From assembly GCA_020721085.1 (NCBI GenBank), contig DYNJ01000007.1, positions 1 to 33,811 on the forward strand: a DNA stretch of 33,811 bases, in the 5' to 3' direction. Shown one piece after another: positions 23,471 through 32,023 of this stretch. The translations under genes and the position numbers were made by a program. The number at the start of each line of letters is the position of its first letter. The first letter of the stretch is position 1. This stretch comes from Sulfurovum sp. Lineage in GTDB: Bacteria > Campylobacterota > Campylobacteria > Campylobacterales > Sulfurovaceae. Under the pieces are notes generated by a model. That model saw only the letters and a list, made by a program, of their open reading frames with translations, was not told the DNA's origin and ran no database searches.

Positions 23471-23506
23471 CTTTTATAAAATGAAAGGTACGAGACAAAA
23501 GCTATT

Positions 23507-24070
23507 CTAGCAAAAATCGCTCAAAGTACCGCTCTTGACTGCCTGATAGCTCTCTTCGCCTACGAGTTTGCGGATGATCTCAAGCGCGAAGCAGATCGCA
23601 GTCCCCGGGCCACGGGAAGTCATGACCTGACCATCAATCACAACTTTTTGCTTATCTGTATATCCTTCAGATCTTATCTGCTTTTCAACAGACGGATAGC
23701 ATGTATAGTTATGGTTTAATACCCCTGCGACATGCAGCGCATAAGGAGCTGCGCATATAGCGCCTATATACTTGTCATTTGCCTTAAACTCTTTTAGCAG
23801 AGATTGAACTTTTGAATTTTGGGCAAGTCTATTTGTTCCGCCATGTCCGCCCGGTAGAACTATCATGTCATAATCATCCGATATAACGAAATTAATATCA
23901 ATTTGACCTTGTATAATAATACCGTTTGCACCCGTTACAAGATCACTCGCAAACTCATCGCCAAGATAGGCTATATCTACATCTATCCCGCCTCTTCTCA
24001 TTATATCGATAAGATTTACAGCTTCGATCTCCTCAAAACCCTCTGCCAATGGAACAAGAACTTTTGCCAT
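23507..24070 (-). CDS. DJ-1/PfpI family protein
   Basis: A 187-aa DJ-1/PfpI-superfamily protein, of the ThiJ/YajL type. It has MAKVLVPLAEGFEEIEAVNL at the N-terminus with the conserved glutamate, DYDMIVLPGGHGGTNRLAQN near residue 64, the nucleophile-elbow cysteine in GAICAAPYALHVAGVL near 105, and the C-terminal VMTSRGPGTAICFALEII. Relatives act as glyoxalase-like or protein-deglycase candidates and as oxidative-stress chaperones; the activity here is not certain. It lies 11 nt downstream of efp and is probably co-transcribed. Its 3' end is where the accessory island attaches, and a diverged copy of this 3' end lies about 1.8 kb away. Confidence 0.88.
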   Translation of the reverse strand: MAKVLVPLAEGFEEIEAVNLIDIMRRGGIDVDIAYLGDEFASDLVTGANGIIIQGQIDINFVISDDYDMIVLPGGHGGTNRLAQNSKVQSLLKEFKANDKYIGAICAAPYALHVAGVLNHNYTCYPSVEKQIRSEGYTDKQKVVIDGQVMTSRGPGTAICFALEIIRKLVGEESYQAVKSGTLSDFC

Positions 24071-24081
24071 GATTGCCTCGC

Positions 24082-24648
24082 TTATTTTGCTTTTTCCAGA
24101 TATACGCCTTCAACCGTATCTACCTTGATCATCTCACCTTCGAGTATATGAAACGGCACCTGTACCACAGCGCCGCTCTCAAGAGTTGCCGGCTTTTTGC
24201 CGCCCTGGCTGTCGCCCTTGAAGTTTGGCGGTGTCTCTACGACTTTGAGCACTACAGTTTGCGGAATCTCGACAGAGATCGCCTTGCCGTTGTGAAACAG
24301 TATATCCGCTTCCATGCCATCTATCATGAAACTGAATGTGTCTTCACCCACCTGCACTCTAGTCAAACCTATCTGTTCATAAGACGATGTATCCATAAAC
24401 TGCAAAAACTCTCCGTCATCATAGAGGTACTGCATAGTCTTCTGCTCAAGTGCGGGCACCTCAAATTTATCTCCTGCATGGATTGTCTTTTCGATCACTT
24501 TTCCGCTTGAGAGATTTTTGATCTTGACTCTTACAAATGCCGCGCCTTTGCCAGGCTTGACATGCTGAAACTCTATCACCTTAAAGGGAATACTATCTAC
24601 TTCAAGACGAACACCTTTTTTGATATCACTCATGCCTATTACTGCCAT
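24082..24648 (-). CDS. efp: Translation elongation factor P
   Basis: Relieves ribosome stalling at polyproline stretches. The 188-aa protein has the KOW-like N-domain ([20 protein letters not shown]) with the modification loop [13 protein letters not shown], where lysine 34 is the usual site modified by EpmA/EpmB in the lysine-type family, and two OB domains ending in [21 protein letters not shown] start it at 24648 rather than 24654, because AGGAG lies 7 nt upstream of this ATG and homologs begin MA-x-IGMSD. It is followed 11 nt later by the DJ-1 gene. An internal 64-bp piece is duplicated in the neighbouring island. Confidence 0.95.
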   Translation of the reverse strand: MAVIGMSDIKKGVRLEVDSIPFKVIEFQHVKPGKGAAFVRVKIKNLSSGKVIEKTIHAGDKFEVPALEQKTMQYLYDDGEFLQFMDTSSYEQIGLTRVQVGEDTFSFMIDGMEADILFHNGKAISVEIPQTVVLKVVETPPNFKGDSQGGKKPATLESGAVVQVPFHILEGEMIKVDTVEGVYLEKAK

Positions 24649-24681
24649 TGTCAACTCCTGTTTTGTTTTGATTTTATTATA

Positions 24682-26406
24682 TTACTTTGTGATCGAAATA
24701 GTATCATGTTCCGGGTGCTTTGACGGTTCGAAATCCATCGCTTTGGCATTGTCCATAAGAACCGGCACAAACAAAAGCGAAACCAAAACTGCCGCTACTG
24801 TTCCCGAGATAAGCGCCACGCCAAGTCCTCCAAAGATCGGATCACTTGCCAAGAGTGCCGAACCTAGAATGATCGCAACAGCGGTCAACAAGATCGGCTT
24901 TGCCCTTGTCGCTGTGGCTATCGCTACAGCATGGCGCTTCTGGATACCGTGATACTTCATCAGTGATTTTGCGAAATCTATCAAAAGCAGTGAATTTCTG
25001 GAGCTGATACCCATCAGCGCGATAAATCCTATCAGGGATGTAGCGGTCAAAAAGAAGGTTTCGCTCGTAAAGATATTGGCTGCCCAATGTCCGATAATCA
25101 CTCCTATCAACGAAAGAAACGATCCCAGCAGGATAATACCGCTAAGCACGAAACTCTTGTAGTAAATCACCAGTAGCAAAAAGATCAAAACCAGCGCAGC
25201 GATAAATGCTCCGCCTAGATCTCGGAATGTATCAAGTGTCACCTTCATCTCGCCATCCCATCGGAGCAAAAACTTTTTGCCTGTTTTATTATTTGTCAGA
25301 TGCAGATCGAACATATAAGTTGACATCCCCGGCTCTTTGGTAACGGTATAATCTTTGGCGAACGACTCTATCATCTGTTTTCTGGCATCAAGCAACGGAT
25401 AGACTTGAGAGACCATGTCCGTTTCTGCGACTACATTGATCATACGACTTAAGTCTTTGTGCATGATCATCGGTGATGACGGCGCAGCCCTAATACCAAC
25501 CACTTCACTCATTGAGATCATCATCCCTTCCATATTCATCAGACTCAGTGAAGAGAGTTTGCTTTGCAATGTCTTTAGATTTTGGTCACCCAGCTGCTTG
25601 GTCGGACGATCCAAGATCAAAAAGATGTCGATCTGATCTTGAACATCTTTTGAATTTTTGTGCGCGATCACCATCCCCTCAAAGGCTAGATAGAGGATCT
25701 TGTTGACTTGATCTACGCCTAGTCCGCTCCGTGCGATCTTCTCTTTGTCAGGGATGAGTTCATATTTGGTATAGCGCTCATCAGCCATCACATCTACATC
25801 CACAAGACCTTTGGTCTTTACCAGAATATCAGCCGTCTTCAATGAAATGGTTCTGATCTCCTCAAGATCATCCCCATGCACTTCGACAACGACTGAAGCC
25901 ATCGTGGGAGGACCTGCAGGCTGTTCGATAAATTTGATCGAAGTGCCCAAGACCAATGCCTCACAACTCTTTTTTACAATCGGGCGCAGTCGTTGTACCA
26001 TCATAAATGTAGGTTCGTCTCTATCATGTTTGTCTGTCAGATTGACCGCGATCTCTGCAACATTTTCTGTGCGCTTCATACCCGCACCCTTGACCAATCC
26101 GGCATAATCCAGCGGGATCCCGTCGGCTAAAAACAGCTCGATATTCATCACCTCTTTCTCTTTTTGCAACAGACCGATCACGCACTCACTGACCTCTTTA
26201 GTCTTCTCGATCGAGCTGTCAGTAGGTGTGTCGATATAGACCGAATAGGTATTGTCACTTTTGCCTGGAAGCATTTTGGCAAGTACGATCTCGGCAGGCA
26301 ACAGCATCACAGAGCCGAAAAATGCCAAAGCTGTTATGACAAGTACCATCTTTTTCTTTTTGGGATCATCTAAGATGGCATAAATAAACTGTTCAAACTT
26401 TTTCAT
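24682..26406 (-). CDS. RND efflux permease, C-terminal half (TM7-12)
   Basis: A 574-aa protein equivalent to the second half of an RND transporter: TM7 at residues 18-42, the large PC1/PC2 porter loop (about 43-380), then five membrane segments to the end. TM10 contains LIGFIALMGISSRNSLLLID, where AcrB has a lysine at the position of the arginine; this residue takes part in proton relay. The start is set at ATG 26406, since AGGAGG lies 6 nt upstream, inside the end of the preceding gene, with a 14-nt overlap in another frame. It is meant to pair with the next upstream half to form a complete trimer protomer. The substrate is unknown. Confidence 0.85.
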   Translation of the reverse strand: MKKFEQFIYAILDDPKKKKMVLVITALAFFGSVMLLPAEIVLAKMLPGKSDNTYSVYIDTPTDSSIEKTKEVSECVIGLLQKEKEVMNIELFLADGIPLDYAGLVKGAGMKRTENVAEIAVNLTDKHDRDEPTFMMVQRLRPIVKKSCEALVLGTSIKFIEQPAGPPTMASVVVEVHGDDLEEIRTISLKTADILVKTKGLVDVDVMADERYTKYELIPDKEKIARSGLGVDQVNKILYLAFEGMVIAHKNSKDVQDQIDIFLILDRPTKQLGDQNLKTLQSKLSSLSLMNMEGMMISMSEVVGIRAAPSSPMIMHKDLSRMINVVAETDMVSQVYPLLDARKQMIESFAKDYTVTKEPGMSTYMFDLHLTNNKTGKKFLLRWDGEMKVTLDTFRDLGGAFIAALVLIFLLLVIYYKSFVLSGIILLGSFLSLIGVIIGHWAANIFTSETFFLTATSLIGFIALMGISSRNSLLLIDFAKSLMKYHGIQKRHAVAIATATRAKPILLTAVAIILGSALLASDPIFGGLGVALISGTVAAVLVSLLFVPVLMDNAKAMDFEPSKHPEHDTISITK

Positions 26407-28033
26407 TGCCAACCTCCTTATGCCTATCTTGATGATTTGCTTGATGGTGATGTGTTGGCTTTTTAAGCAATTTCAGACTCAGATAAGGCGTAAAGATATA
26501 AGCTACAAATAGCGATGCTATCAGCGCTACAGGCACATTTAGAGGGATCGGCTTCATGAATGATCCCATCATGCCGCCTACGAATGCCATCGGCACCATA
26601 GTCAAAATGATCGCCAGCGTCGCTACATTGGTCGGCGCGCCTATCTCATCAGTCGCTTCGACCAACAGCTCATCCATACTTCTATCAGCCGTATCATGGG
26701 CATGGAGATGGCGATGAATATTTTCGATCACTATAATCGCGGCATCAACCAAAAGTCCCAAGGAAAGTAAAAACGCAAAGAGTGTGATACGGTTGATCGT
26801 CTGTCCGGTCATATAAGCGATGAACAAGGTGATCGCCAAAATGGCCGGCACGGTAAAGGTGACGATAAGCGACTCCTTCCAGCCCAGTGCAAAGACCAGC
26901 ATGATAGCGATGATGATGATAGTAATCATGAGATGGTGCATCAACTCATTGACTGCATCATTGGCGCGATTTCCATAGTTTCTGGTCACTATATAGCCGA
27001 TACCCTCTTTGGAAAGTTCCTCTTTGAAGCTATCAAGCTTCGCCGATACATCATTGGCCACTATCACGGCATTGGTACCTGCCAGTTTTGCAATCGTCAT
27101 AGTGATCTGTTTTTTAGGAGAGCTGAACTGAGCCGCTTTTGAATCATCTTTGTGCGTGATATAGGCATCTTGGAAGTTTTGTATATCGATCCCCTCTGTT
27201 ACTTTGGCTACATCATGCAGATAGATAGGCGAACCCATATACTGAGCAACGATCACATTGCCCACATCTTTGATACTCTCAATGGCATTTTCTACGCCGA
27301 AGATCACCAAGTTTTGATCTTTGGTTCTCCCTTTGACATCAGGCACATCTACCGCGACAGTCTGTATCGCCTGCACGATCTGTCCTAATGATAGGTGATA
27401 GGCGTTTAGTTTGCCCAGATCAACCTGTATGTTGTATTGTGCTTTGTGAGCGCCCTTGAGAGTAGTTTTGGAGACATTATCTATACGGTTGATATTTTGC
27501 TGGATCTCTCTTACGCGATCAAAAAGTTTAATCTCATCGATCTTGGAGCCCTCTTTTGGATAAAAAGCGACGGTTACAATCGGTATATCAATATCGATAT
27601 CAAAAGGCTTTACCAGCGGCTGCATTGCGCCTTTAGGCAAAATATCCATGTTTTGCATCACTTTGTCATAAAGCTTGAGGTTGGAATCCTCACGATTTTC
27701 ACCGATATAATACATTACATTGACGATCCCTACATTGTCCATCGCCATACCGTATATATGCTCGATCCCTTTGATCTCTCTTAGCTTTCGCTCAAGGGGG
27801 TTTATGATGATATTTTCTATCTCTTTGGGTGAAGCTCCCGGCATAGCAACGACGATAGCTCCTCCGCTGATCGCGATCTGAGGGTCCTCTTCTCTGGGCA
27901 TTACCTGAAGCGCCAAATAGCCCATGATGAGCAAAAAAGCCCCCAGTACTGCCGTGAGCGGATTGCGAAGGAAGCCTTGAGCAAGCTTGCCTGCATAATC
28001 CGTAACTTGGTATTTTTGATTTGAATCCATCAT
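26393..28033 (-). CDS. RND efflux permease, N-terminal half (TM1-6)
   Basis: A 546-aa protein equivalent to the first half of an RND transporter: TM1 near residue 30 (NPLTAVLGAFLLIMGYLALQ), the PN1/PN2 porter loop from MPREEDPQIAISGGAIVVAM onward, then TM2-6 from about residue 350. TM4 reads LGLLVDAAIIVIENI, keeping one proton-relay aspartate where AcrB has two (VDDA). The protein ends with a histidine-rich tail (THHHQANHQDRHKEVGNEKV) exactly where an unsplit transporter would have the cytoplasmic linker to TM7. It is in an operon with tolC and the adaptor (8 nt after the adaptor stop). Confidence 0.85.
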   Translation of the reverse strand: MMDSNQKYQVTDYAGKLAQGFLRNPLTAVLGAFLLIMGYLALQVMPREEDPQIAISGGAIVVAMPGASPKEIENIIINPLERKLREIKGIEHIYGMAMDNVGIVNVMYYIGENREDSNLKLYDKVMQNMDILPKGAMQPLVKPFDIDIDIPIVTVAFYPKEGSKIDEIKLFDRVREIQQNINRIDNVSKTTLKGAHKAQYNIQVDLGKLNAYHLSLGQIVQAIQTVAVDVPDVKGRTKDQNLVIFGVENAIESIKDVGNVIVAQYMGSPIYLHDVAKVTEGIDIQNFQDAYITHKDDSKAAQFSSPKKQITMTIAKLAGTNAVIVANDVSAKLDSFKEELSKEGIGYIVTRNYGNRANDAVNELMHHLMITIIIIAIMLVFALGWKESLIVTFTVPAILAITLFIAYMTGQTINRITLFAFLLSLGLLVDAAIIVIENIHRHLHAHDTADRSMDELLVEATDEIGAPTNVATLAIILTMVPMAFVGGMMGSFMKPIPLNVPVALIASLFVAYIFTPYLSLKLLKKPTHHHQANHQDRHKEVGNEKV

Positions 28034-28041
28034 CTCATCCC

Positions 28042-28836
28042 TTATGGGCGAATAAGAATTTTGGCATACATGCCGGGATAGACGGATTTGTCTTTTGTAT
28101 CAAGCTTGACTTTGATCCTAAATTTGTGCGTCATAGGATTGGAACTAGGGATGATCGAGCTGATTACTCCTGTTGTTTTGAGCTCCAAAGAGGGGATTTC
28201 CACATCGACTTTTTTACCAAGACTAATGATCTTGAGGTCTCCTTCACTGATCTCGGCGGCAATCTTGAGGTCGCTTAGATCTGTCAAAACTACTCCCGGC
28301 ATTCCGGGGATTGCCATCTCTCCTTCGTTGAGCCTCTTGTCTACGATCACGCCGTCATTTGGCGCCTTGATCTTGAGATATTGATATTGGTTGAGCACTT
28401 CATCTCTTTTTGCCAACGCCTGATTGACCTGCTCTTGGGAGATCTTGATCATATCTTTCATATTTTTTGCGCCAAGCTCAAGCTGCTCCAGCTCATATTT
28501 GGATACCATATTTTTTTCATACAGTCTTTTGTATCTAGCAAGGTTTAACACTACATTATCATATTGATTGCGGTTCATTTGCAGAGCCAATCTAGCCTGT
28601 GAAATCCCCAGCTCTACCTGTCGCTCCGCCGCCTCTATCTCTTTGGAGTCGATCTCGTAGAGCAGCTGTCCTTTTGTGACGATCTCTCCCTCGCTGACTG
28701 CCATACTCTTCACAAATCCCATATAACGGCTTGTCATCATCTTTTGGTTGTCCGAGACCACGCTTCCGCTAAGTTCCAGCTCTACGGCGCCGACAGCAGA
28801 AGCGAACAGTAGTACGGTGGTTATGATTTTTTTCAT
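28042..28836 (-). CDS. Periplasmic adaptor (membrane fusion) protein of the RND pump
   Basis: A 264-aa adaptor, shorter than AcrA. It has a Sec-type signal peptide (MKKIITTVLLFASAVGA), a first lipoyl half (GFVKSMAVSEGEIVTKGQLL), an alpha-helical hairpin at about 70-145 (ERQVELGISQARLALQMNRN and following), the second lipoyl half (YLKIKAPNDGVIVDKRLNEG) and a beta-barrel region ending VYPGMYAKILIRP. No lipobox cysteine is seen. The membrane-proximal domain appears minimal. The start codon overlaps the tolC stop (ATGA) and the permease begins 8 nt after its stop, so all four genes are one operon. Confidence 0.88.
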   Translation of the reverse strand: MKKIITTVLLFASAVGAVELELSGSVVSDNQKMMTSRYMGFVKSMAVSEGEIVTKGQLLYEIDSKEIEAAERQVELGISQARLALQMNRNQYDNVVLNLARYKRLYEKNMVSKYELEQLELGAKNMKDMIKISQEQVNQALAKRDEVLNQYQYLKIKAPNDGVIVDKRLNEGEMAIPGMPGVVLTDLSDLKIAAEISEGDLKIISLGKKVDVEIPSLELKTTGVISSIIPSSNPMTHKFRIKVKLDTKDKSVYPGMYAKILIRP

Positions 28837-30266
28837 ATATAATCTCCTGGGTTTAAAATACTATTGAGTTCAAATACTTTTGTATTTCTCTTGTTTGTCA
28901 CAGTTTGCAGCTGGAGAAGCACCTCTAGCTGCTTTGACTGCTTGATCAGTACATCACTGATCGATACAATACCCTCTTTGTATCGTCCTTGATAGCTTTC
29001 AAAGACTCTTGTTGCAAATTTCAACTGTTTTTGGCTGCTGCGGATATCCGAATCTAGGCTCATTATCTCGGTTTTAAGCTGCTTGACTTTGAGCGCTATG
29101 CCCTTTTTTGCCCATACAACCTGCTCTTGCACCTGAAGATTTTTGACTCTTGCCTTTTCGAGATTGGCCTTGTCTATACCGCCCTTGAAAATATTGAGAT
29201 TGACCTGCACGCCGACAGTATAAGAGTCTTTTTGTGTAAACTCATTAAGAAACTCATCATCGGCACTGCCATACTCGCCAAAGCCGCCAACTGTAGGCAC
29301 AAAATTTGCCGCTTCTGCATTGACCGCCATCTGGCTGATCTTGAGCCCAAGTTCTGCTTTTTTGATATCGATATTATCTCTATATATATCGTCCAAAGCA
29401 GTATGCGGCATAGGCGCCATCTCTTCGACGGTTCTGACAGAACTGACCTCTTTGTTGAGCAAAAAAGAGAGGAACTGATACGCCAAGTCTCGATTGAGCG
29501 AGGCTTGGTTGTAGAGGCTGTCAGCCTCTGCTCTTCTAGCTTGCACCTCCAGGAGATCGACATCTTTTGCATAACCCTCGTTTTGCATCGAGTTCACGAT
29601 ACTCTCCAGCCTGTCGATATTATCTATTATCTTGCTTAAACTGCCAATGTAGTGGTTGACAAGCGAAATATCATAAAAAGCTTTTTTGACCTGAAAAATT
29701 TTTGCATTCACGATTTTGCTTGTATCCATCTTGCTCATAGTGTGAAGCGCCTTGGTAATATTGCCATATTCTGTCAATTTCCCACCTGTATAAAGAGGAA
29801 TTTTATAGGTAAATTTCGCCTGAAAGTAGTTTCTGTCATCCGGATAATTAAGATCAGTCGGCTCGACTGACAGCATCTGCTCTTGCGCCAAAGGATTTGA
29901 CATTATTTGCGAAAAAGCATTGAAATCTCCTCCTGATGCCTGCATCACACCTCCGATGCCGCCCAGAAAGTCACTGAAACCAAAATCGCCGAAGTTTGCC
30001 TCACGGCTTTGGAGTTTGAAGCCAAACACATTGAGTGCATCATTGGATCTAAGCGCATTGACGGTCAGATCCAGCGTTCCATAGTTCATCCCCTCTACCG
30101 CTTGAACCTCATAACTCTTCATCTGCTCTTCAAACCTGGAAATCTTGATCTCGGAGTTATCATGTTTGACCATCTCTACGGCTTGGCTAAGCGATAGATT
30201 CTCGATACCTGCACTAAGCGGAAAGACCGCAATCACAGCAATCAATAGATATCTTCTTACCGACAT
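28833..30266 (-). CDS. TolC-family outer membrane efflux protein
   Basis: Outer membrane channel component of the tripartite pump, 477 aa from the chosen start. The track ORF begins at 30317, but ATG 30266 begins a typical signal peptide (MSVRRYLLIAVIAVFPLSAG) behind AAGGAG. The mature protein starts IENLSLSQAVEMVKHDNSEI, and two repeats of the outer-membrane efflux domain follow: YFQAKFTYKIPLYTGGKL near 175 is the first beta strand pair and YTVGVQVNLNIFKGGIDKAN near 358 the second. It is the first gene of the tolC-adaptor-permease operon, with a TATAAT about 60 nt upstream. Confidence 0.9.
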   Translation of the reverse strand: MSVRRYLLIAVIAVFPLSAGIENLSLSQAVEMVKHDNSEIKISRFEEQMKSYEVQAVEGMNYGTLDLTVNALRSNDALNVFGFKLQSREANFGDFGFSDFLGGIGGVMQASGGDFNAFSQIMSNPLAQEQMLSVEPTDLNYPDDRNYFQAKFTYKIPLYTGGKLTEYGNITKALHTMSKMDTSKIVNAKIFQVKKAFYDISLVNHYIGSLSKIIDNIDRLESIVNSMQNEGYAKDVDLLEVQARRAEADSLYNQASLNRDLAYQFLSFLLNKEVSSVRTVEEMAPMPHTALDDIYRDNIDIKKAELGLKISQMAVNAEAANFVPTVGGFGEYGSADDEFLNEFTQKDSYTVGVQVNLNIFKGGIDKANLEKARVKNLQVQEQVVWAKKGIALKVKQLKTEIMSLDSDIRSSQKQLKFATRVFESYQGRYKEGIVSISDVLIKQSKQLEVLLQLQTVTNKRNTKVFELNSILNPGDYI

Positions 30267-30327
30267 TGGCACCTGCTCCTTCTTTGTATAAAATGTTAGA
30301 TAAAAATCGTTTCTCAAAAATAGTTAA

Positions 30328-30333
30328 ATTATA
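30328..30333 (-). promoter_or_regulatory. Probable -10 element of the efflux operon
   Basis: A perfect TATAAT on the minus strand in the AT-rich 146-bp gap between serA and tolC. The leader would be about 55 nt. No repressor gene or clear operator is adjacent. Confidence 0.45.
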
Positions 30334-30412
30334 TAAAAAATAAGATTAAACGATAATTAATGGATAAATGACGAAGAAACAAGCCAATAAAAGCGATAAT
30401 GCTTCTTTGGTT

Positions 30413-32002
30413 TTAGATAGAAGCGTGGCTCACGCTGATCGAAGCCTTGAGCGCAGCCAGCTGAGCGATCACCTCTTTGGTGATATGTCCATCCACGCGC
30501 ACAACAGCCATTGCTTGACCTTTATTGTCGCGTCCAAGGCGGAAATCAGAGATATTGAGACTGTGTTCAGCTATAATATGCCCTACATCACCTATAACGC
30601 CTGGGGTATCTTTGTTTCTGAAAAAGATCATATTGCCCTTGGGCTCAACATCCAACACATACTCGTCAATACCGATAATTCGTTGTACATTCTCATCAAA
30701 TACAGTACCGGAGATCATAATCGTACTCGCCTGCGTGGTAAGCTTGATCTTGATTTTATTATTAAATCCGCTAGTATTCGGCACTACCTCTTTGATGACC
30801 TCAATCCCGCGCTCTTGCGCTACAAACTCCGCATTGACATAGTTGATCTGATCTCCGAGAGACTCCGTCAAAACACCGACAGTAGCAAAGGTGCCCAATG
30901 ATTCACAATAATCGCCTATCTTCCCTTCTGCGGTTACCTTTATCGATTTGATCGCGCTCTTTGTAATTTGCGCACTCAAATATCCCATTTTTTGCATCAG
31001 TCCAAGAAACGGTTTCACAAAATTCGGAAGCTCACTCTCTTTGAATGGAAGATTGAGAGCATTAGGGTAAGAGATGCCCCTTCCCGCTTCGATCGCCTGC
31101 TCTGCTGCCTGCAAGGAGATATTGTACTGAGACTCAAGAGTATTGGCGCCCAAGTGAGGAGTAACCGTAACATTATTGAGATCTAAAAACGGATGGCTTG
31201 TAGCCGGCTCTTTATCGAATACATCGATGCCCGCCATAGCTATTTTTCCACTTTTTAGCCCCTCTAGCAGCGCCTCCTCATTGTAAAGTCCCCCGCGCGC
31301 GCAGTTGATCAAGGTAACGCCGTCTTTCATCTTGGCAATCTCATCTCTGCCAATCATATTGATAGTCTCGTCTGTTTTTGGCGTATGGATCGTGATAATG
31401 TCACAAGCTAAAATCTCATCGAAATTCTGAGTATATTTCATATCCAGATTGGTTACTTTGGTTGGATCTATGTAGGGATCATAGGCTATCACATCCATCT
31501 CAAACGCTTTTGCCCTGATGCCGACTCTTGAGCCGATGTTGCCAAATCCTATGATACCGAGCTTTTTGTCTTTGAGCTCCGTACCATACCAATTCTCTCT
31601 TTTCCAGACACGATCAAGCTTTAGGTTGTTGTGGGCGTATGGAAATCGTCTAGCACATGAGATCATATGAGCCATTGTCAATTCCACTGCCGCGATCGTA
31701 TTGGCAGTCGGGACATTCATCACTATAATGCCTCTTTTGCTGCATCCGTCTATATCGACATTGTCTACTCCGACACCGGCACGTACGATAGCTTTTATGC
31801 CGGTCGCATACTGCAAGAACCTCTCATCAACATCGGTAGAGCTTCTTGTGATCGCTACATCTGCTTTAGGCAAAAACTCTTCGATTAGTCTGCTCTTGGA
31901 CTCATCGGCGGCATTGATCATCTCAATATCTGACTCCCGAGCCAAAAGATCCAACCCGGAATGGTGAATATGGTCACATACAACAACTGTGATTTTTGAC
32001 AT
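30413..32002 (-). CDS. serA: D-3-phosphoglycerate dehydrogenase
   Basis: First committed step of serine synthesis, oxidising 3-phosphoglycerate with NAD. The 529-aa protein is the long form: the catalytic/NAD domain contains GIIGFGNIGSRVGIRAKAFE near residue 147, the catalytic arginine in LINCARGGLYNEEAL near 233, glutamate in DVFDKEPATSHPF near 262 and histidine in VTPHLGANTLESQYNI near 282. It is followed by the substrate-binding intervening domain and a C-terminal ACT domain (NKDTPGVIGDVGHIIAEHSL) that commonly mediates serine feedback. It starts 21 nt after the rpsA stop. An rpsA-serA neighbourhood is also known from Helicobacter. Confidence 0.95.
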   Translation of the reverse strand: MSKITVVVCDHIHHSGLDLLARESDIEMINAADESKSRLIEEFLPKADVAITRSSTDVDERFLQYATGIKAIVRAGVGVDNVDIDGCSKRGIIVMNVPTANTIAAVELTMAHMISCARRFPYAHNNLKLDRVWKRENWYGTELKDKKLGIIGFGNIGSRVGIRAKAFEMDVIAYDPYIDPTKVTNLDMKYTQNFDEILACDIITIHTPKTDETINMIGRDEIAKMKDGVTLINCARGGLYNEEALLEGLKSGKIAMAGIDVFDKEPATSHPFLDLNNVTVTPHLGANTLESQYNISLQAAEQAIEAGRGISYPNALNLPFKESELPNFVKPFLGLMQKMGYLSAQITKSAIKSIKVTAEGKIGDYCESLGTFATVGVLTESLGDQINYVNAEFVAQERGIEVIKEVVPNTSGFNNKIKIKLTTQASTIMISGTVFDENVQRIIGIDEYVLDVEPKGNMIFFRNKDTPGVIGDVGHIIAEHSLNISDFRLGRDNKGQAMAVVRVDGHITKEVIAQLAALKASISVSHASI

Positions 32003-32023
32003 TAAACGCCTTTGTACTTAAAC

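Noticed and set aside
24682-28033. The two RND ORFs as a simple frameshifted pseudogene
   Set aside because: The second ORF has its own AGGAGG-ATG at correct spacing, and both halves are free of other damage. I keep the split as real, while noting that a sequencing error is possible.
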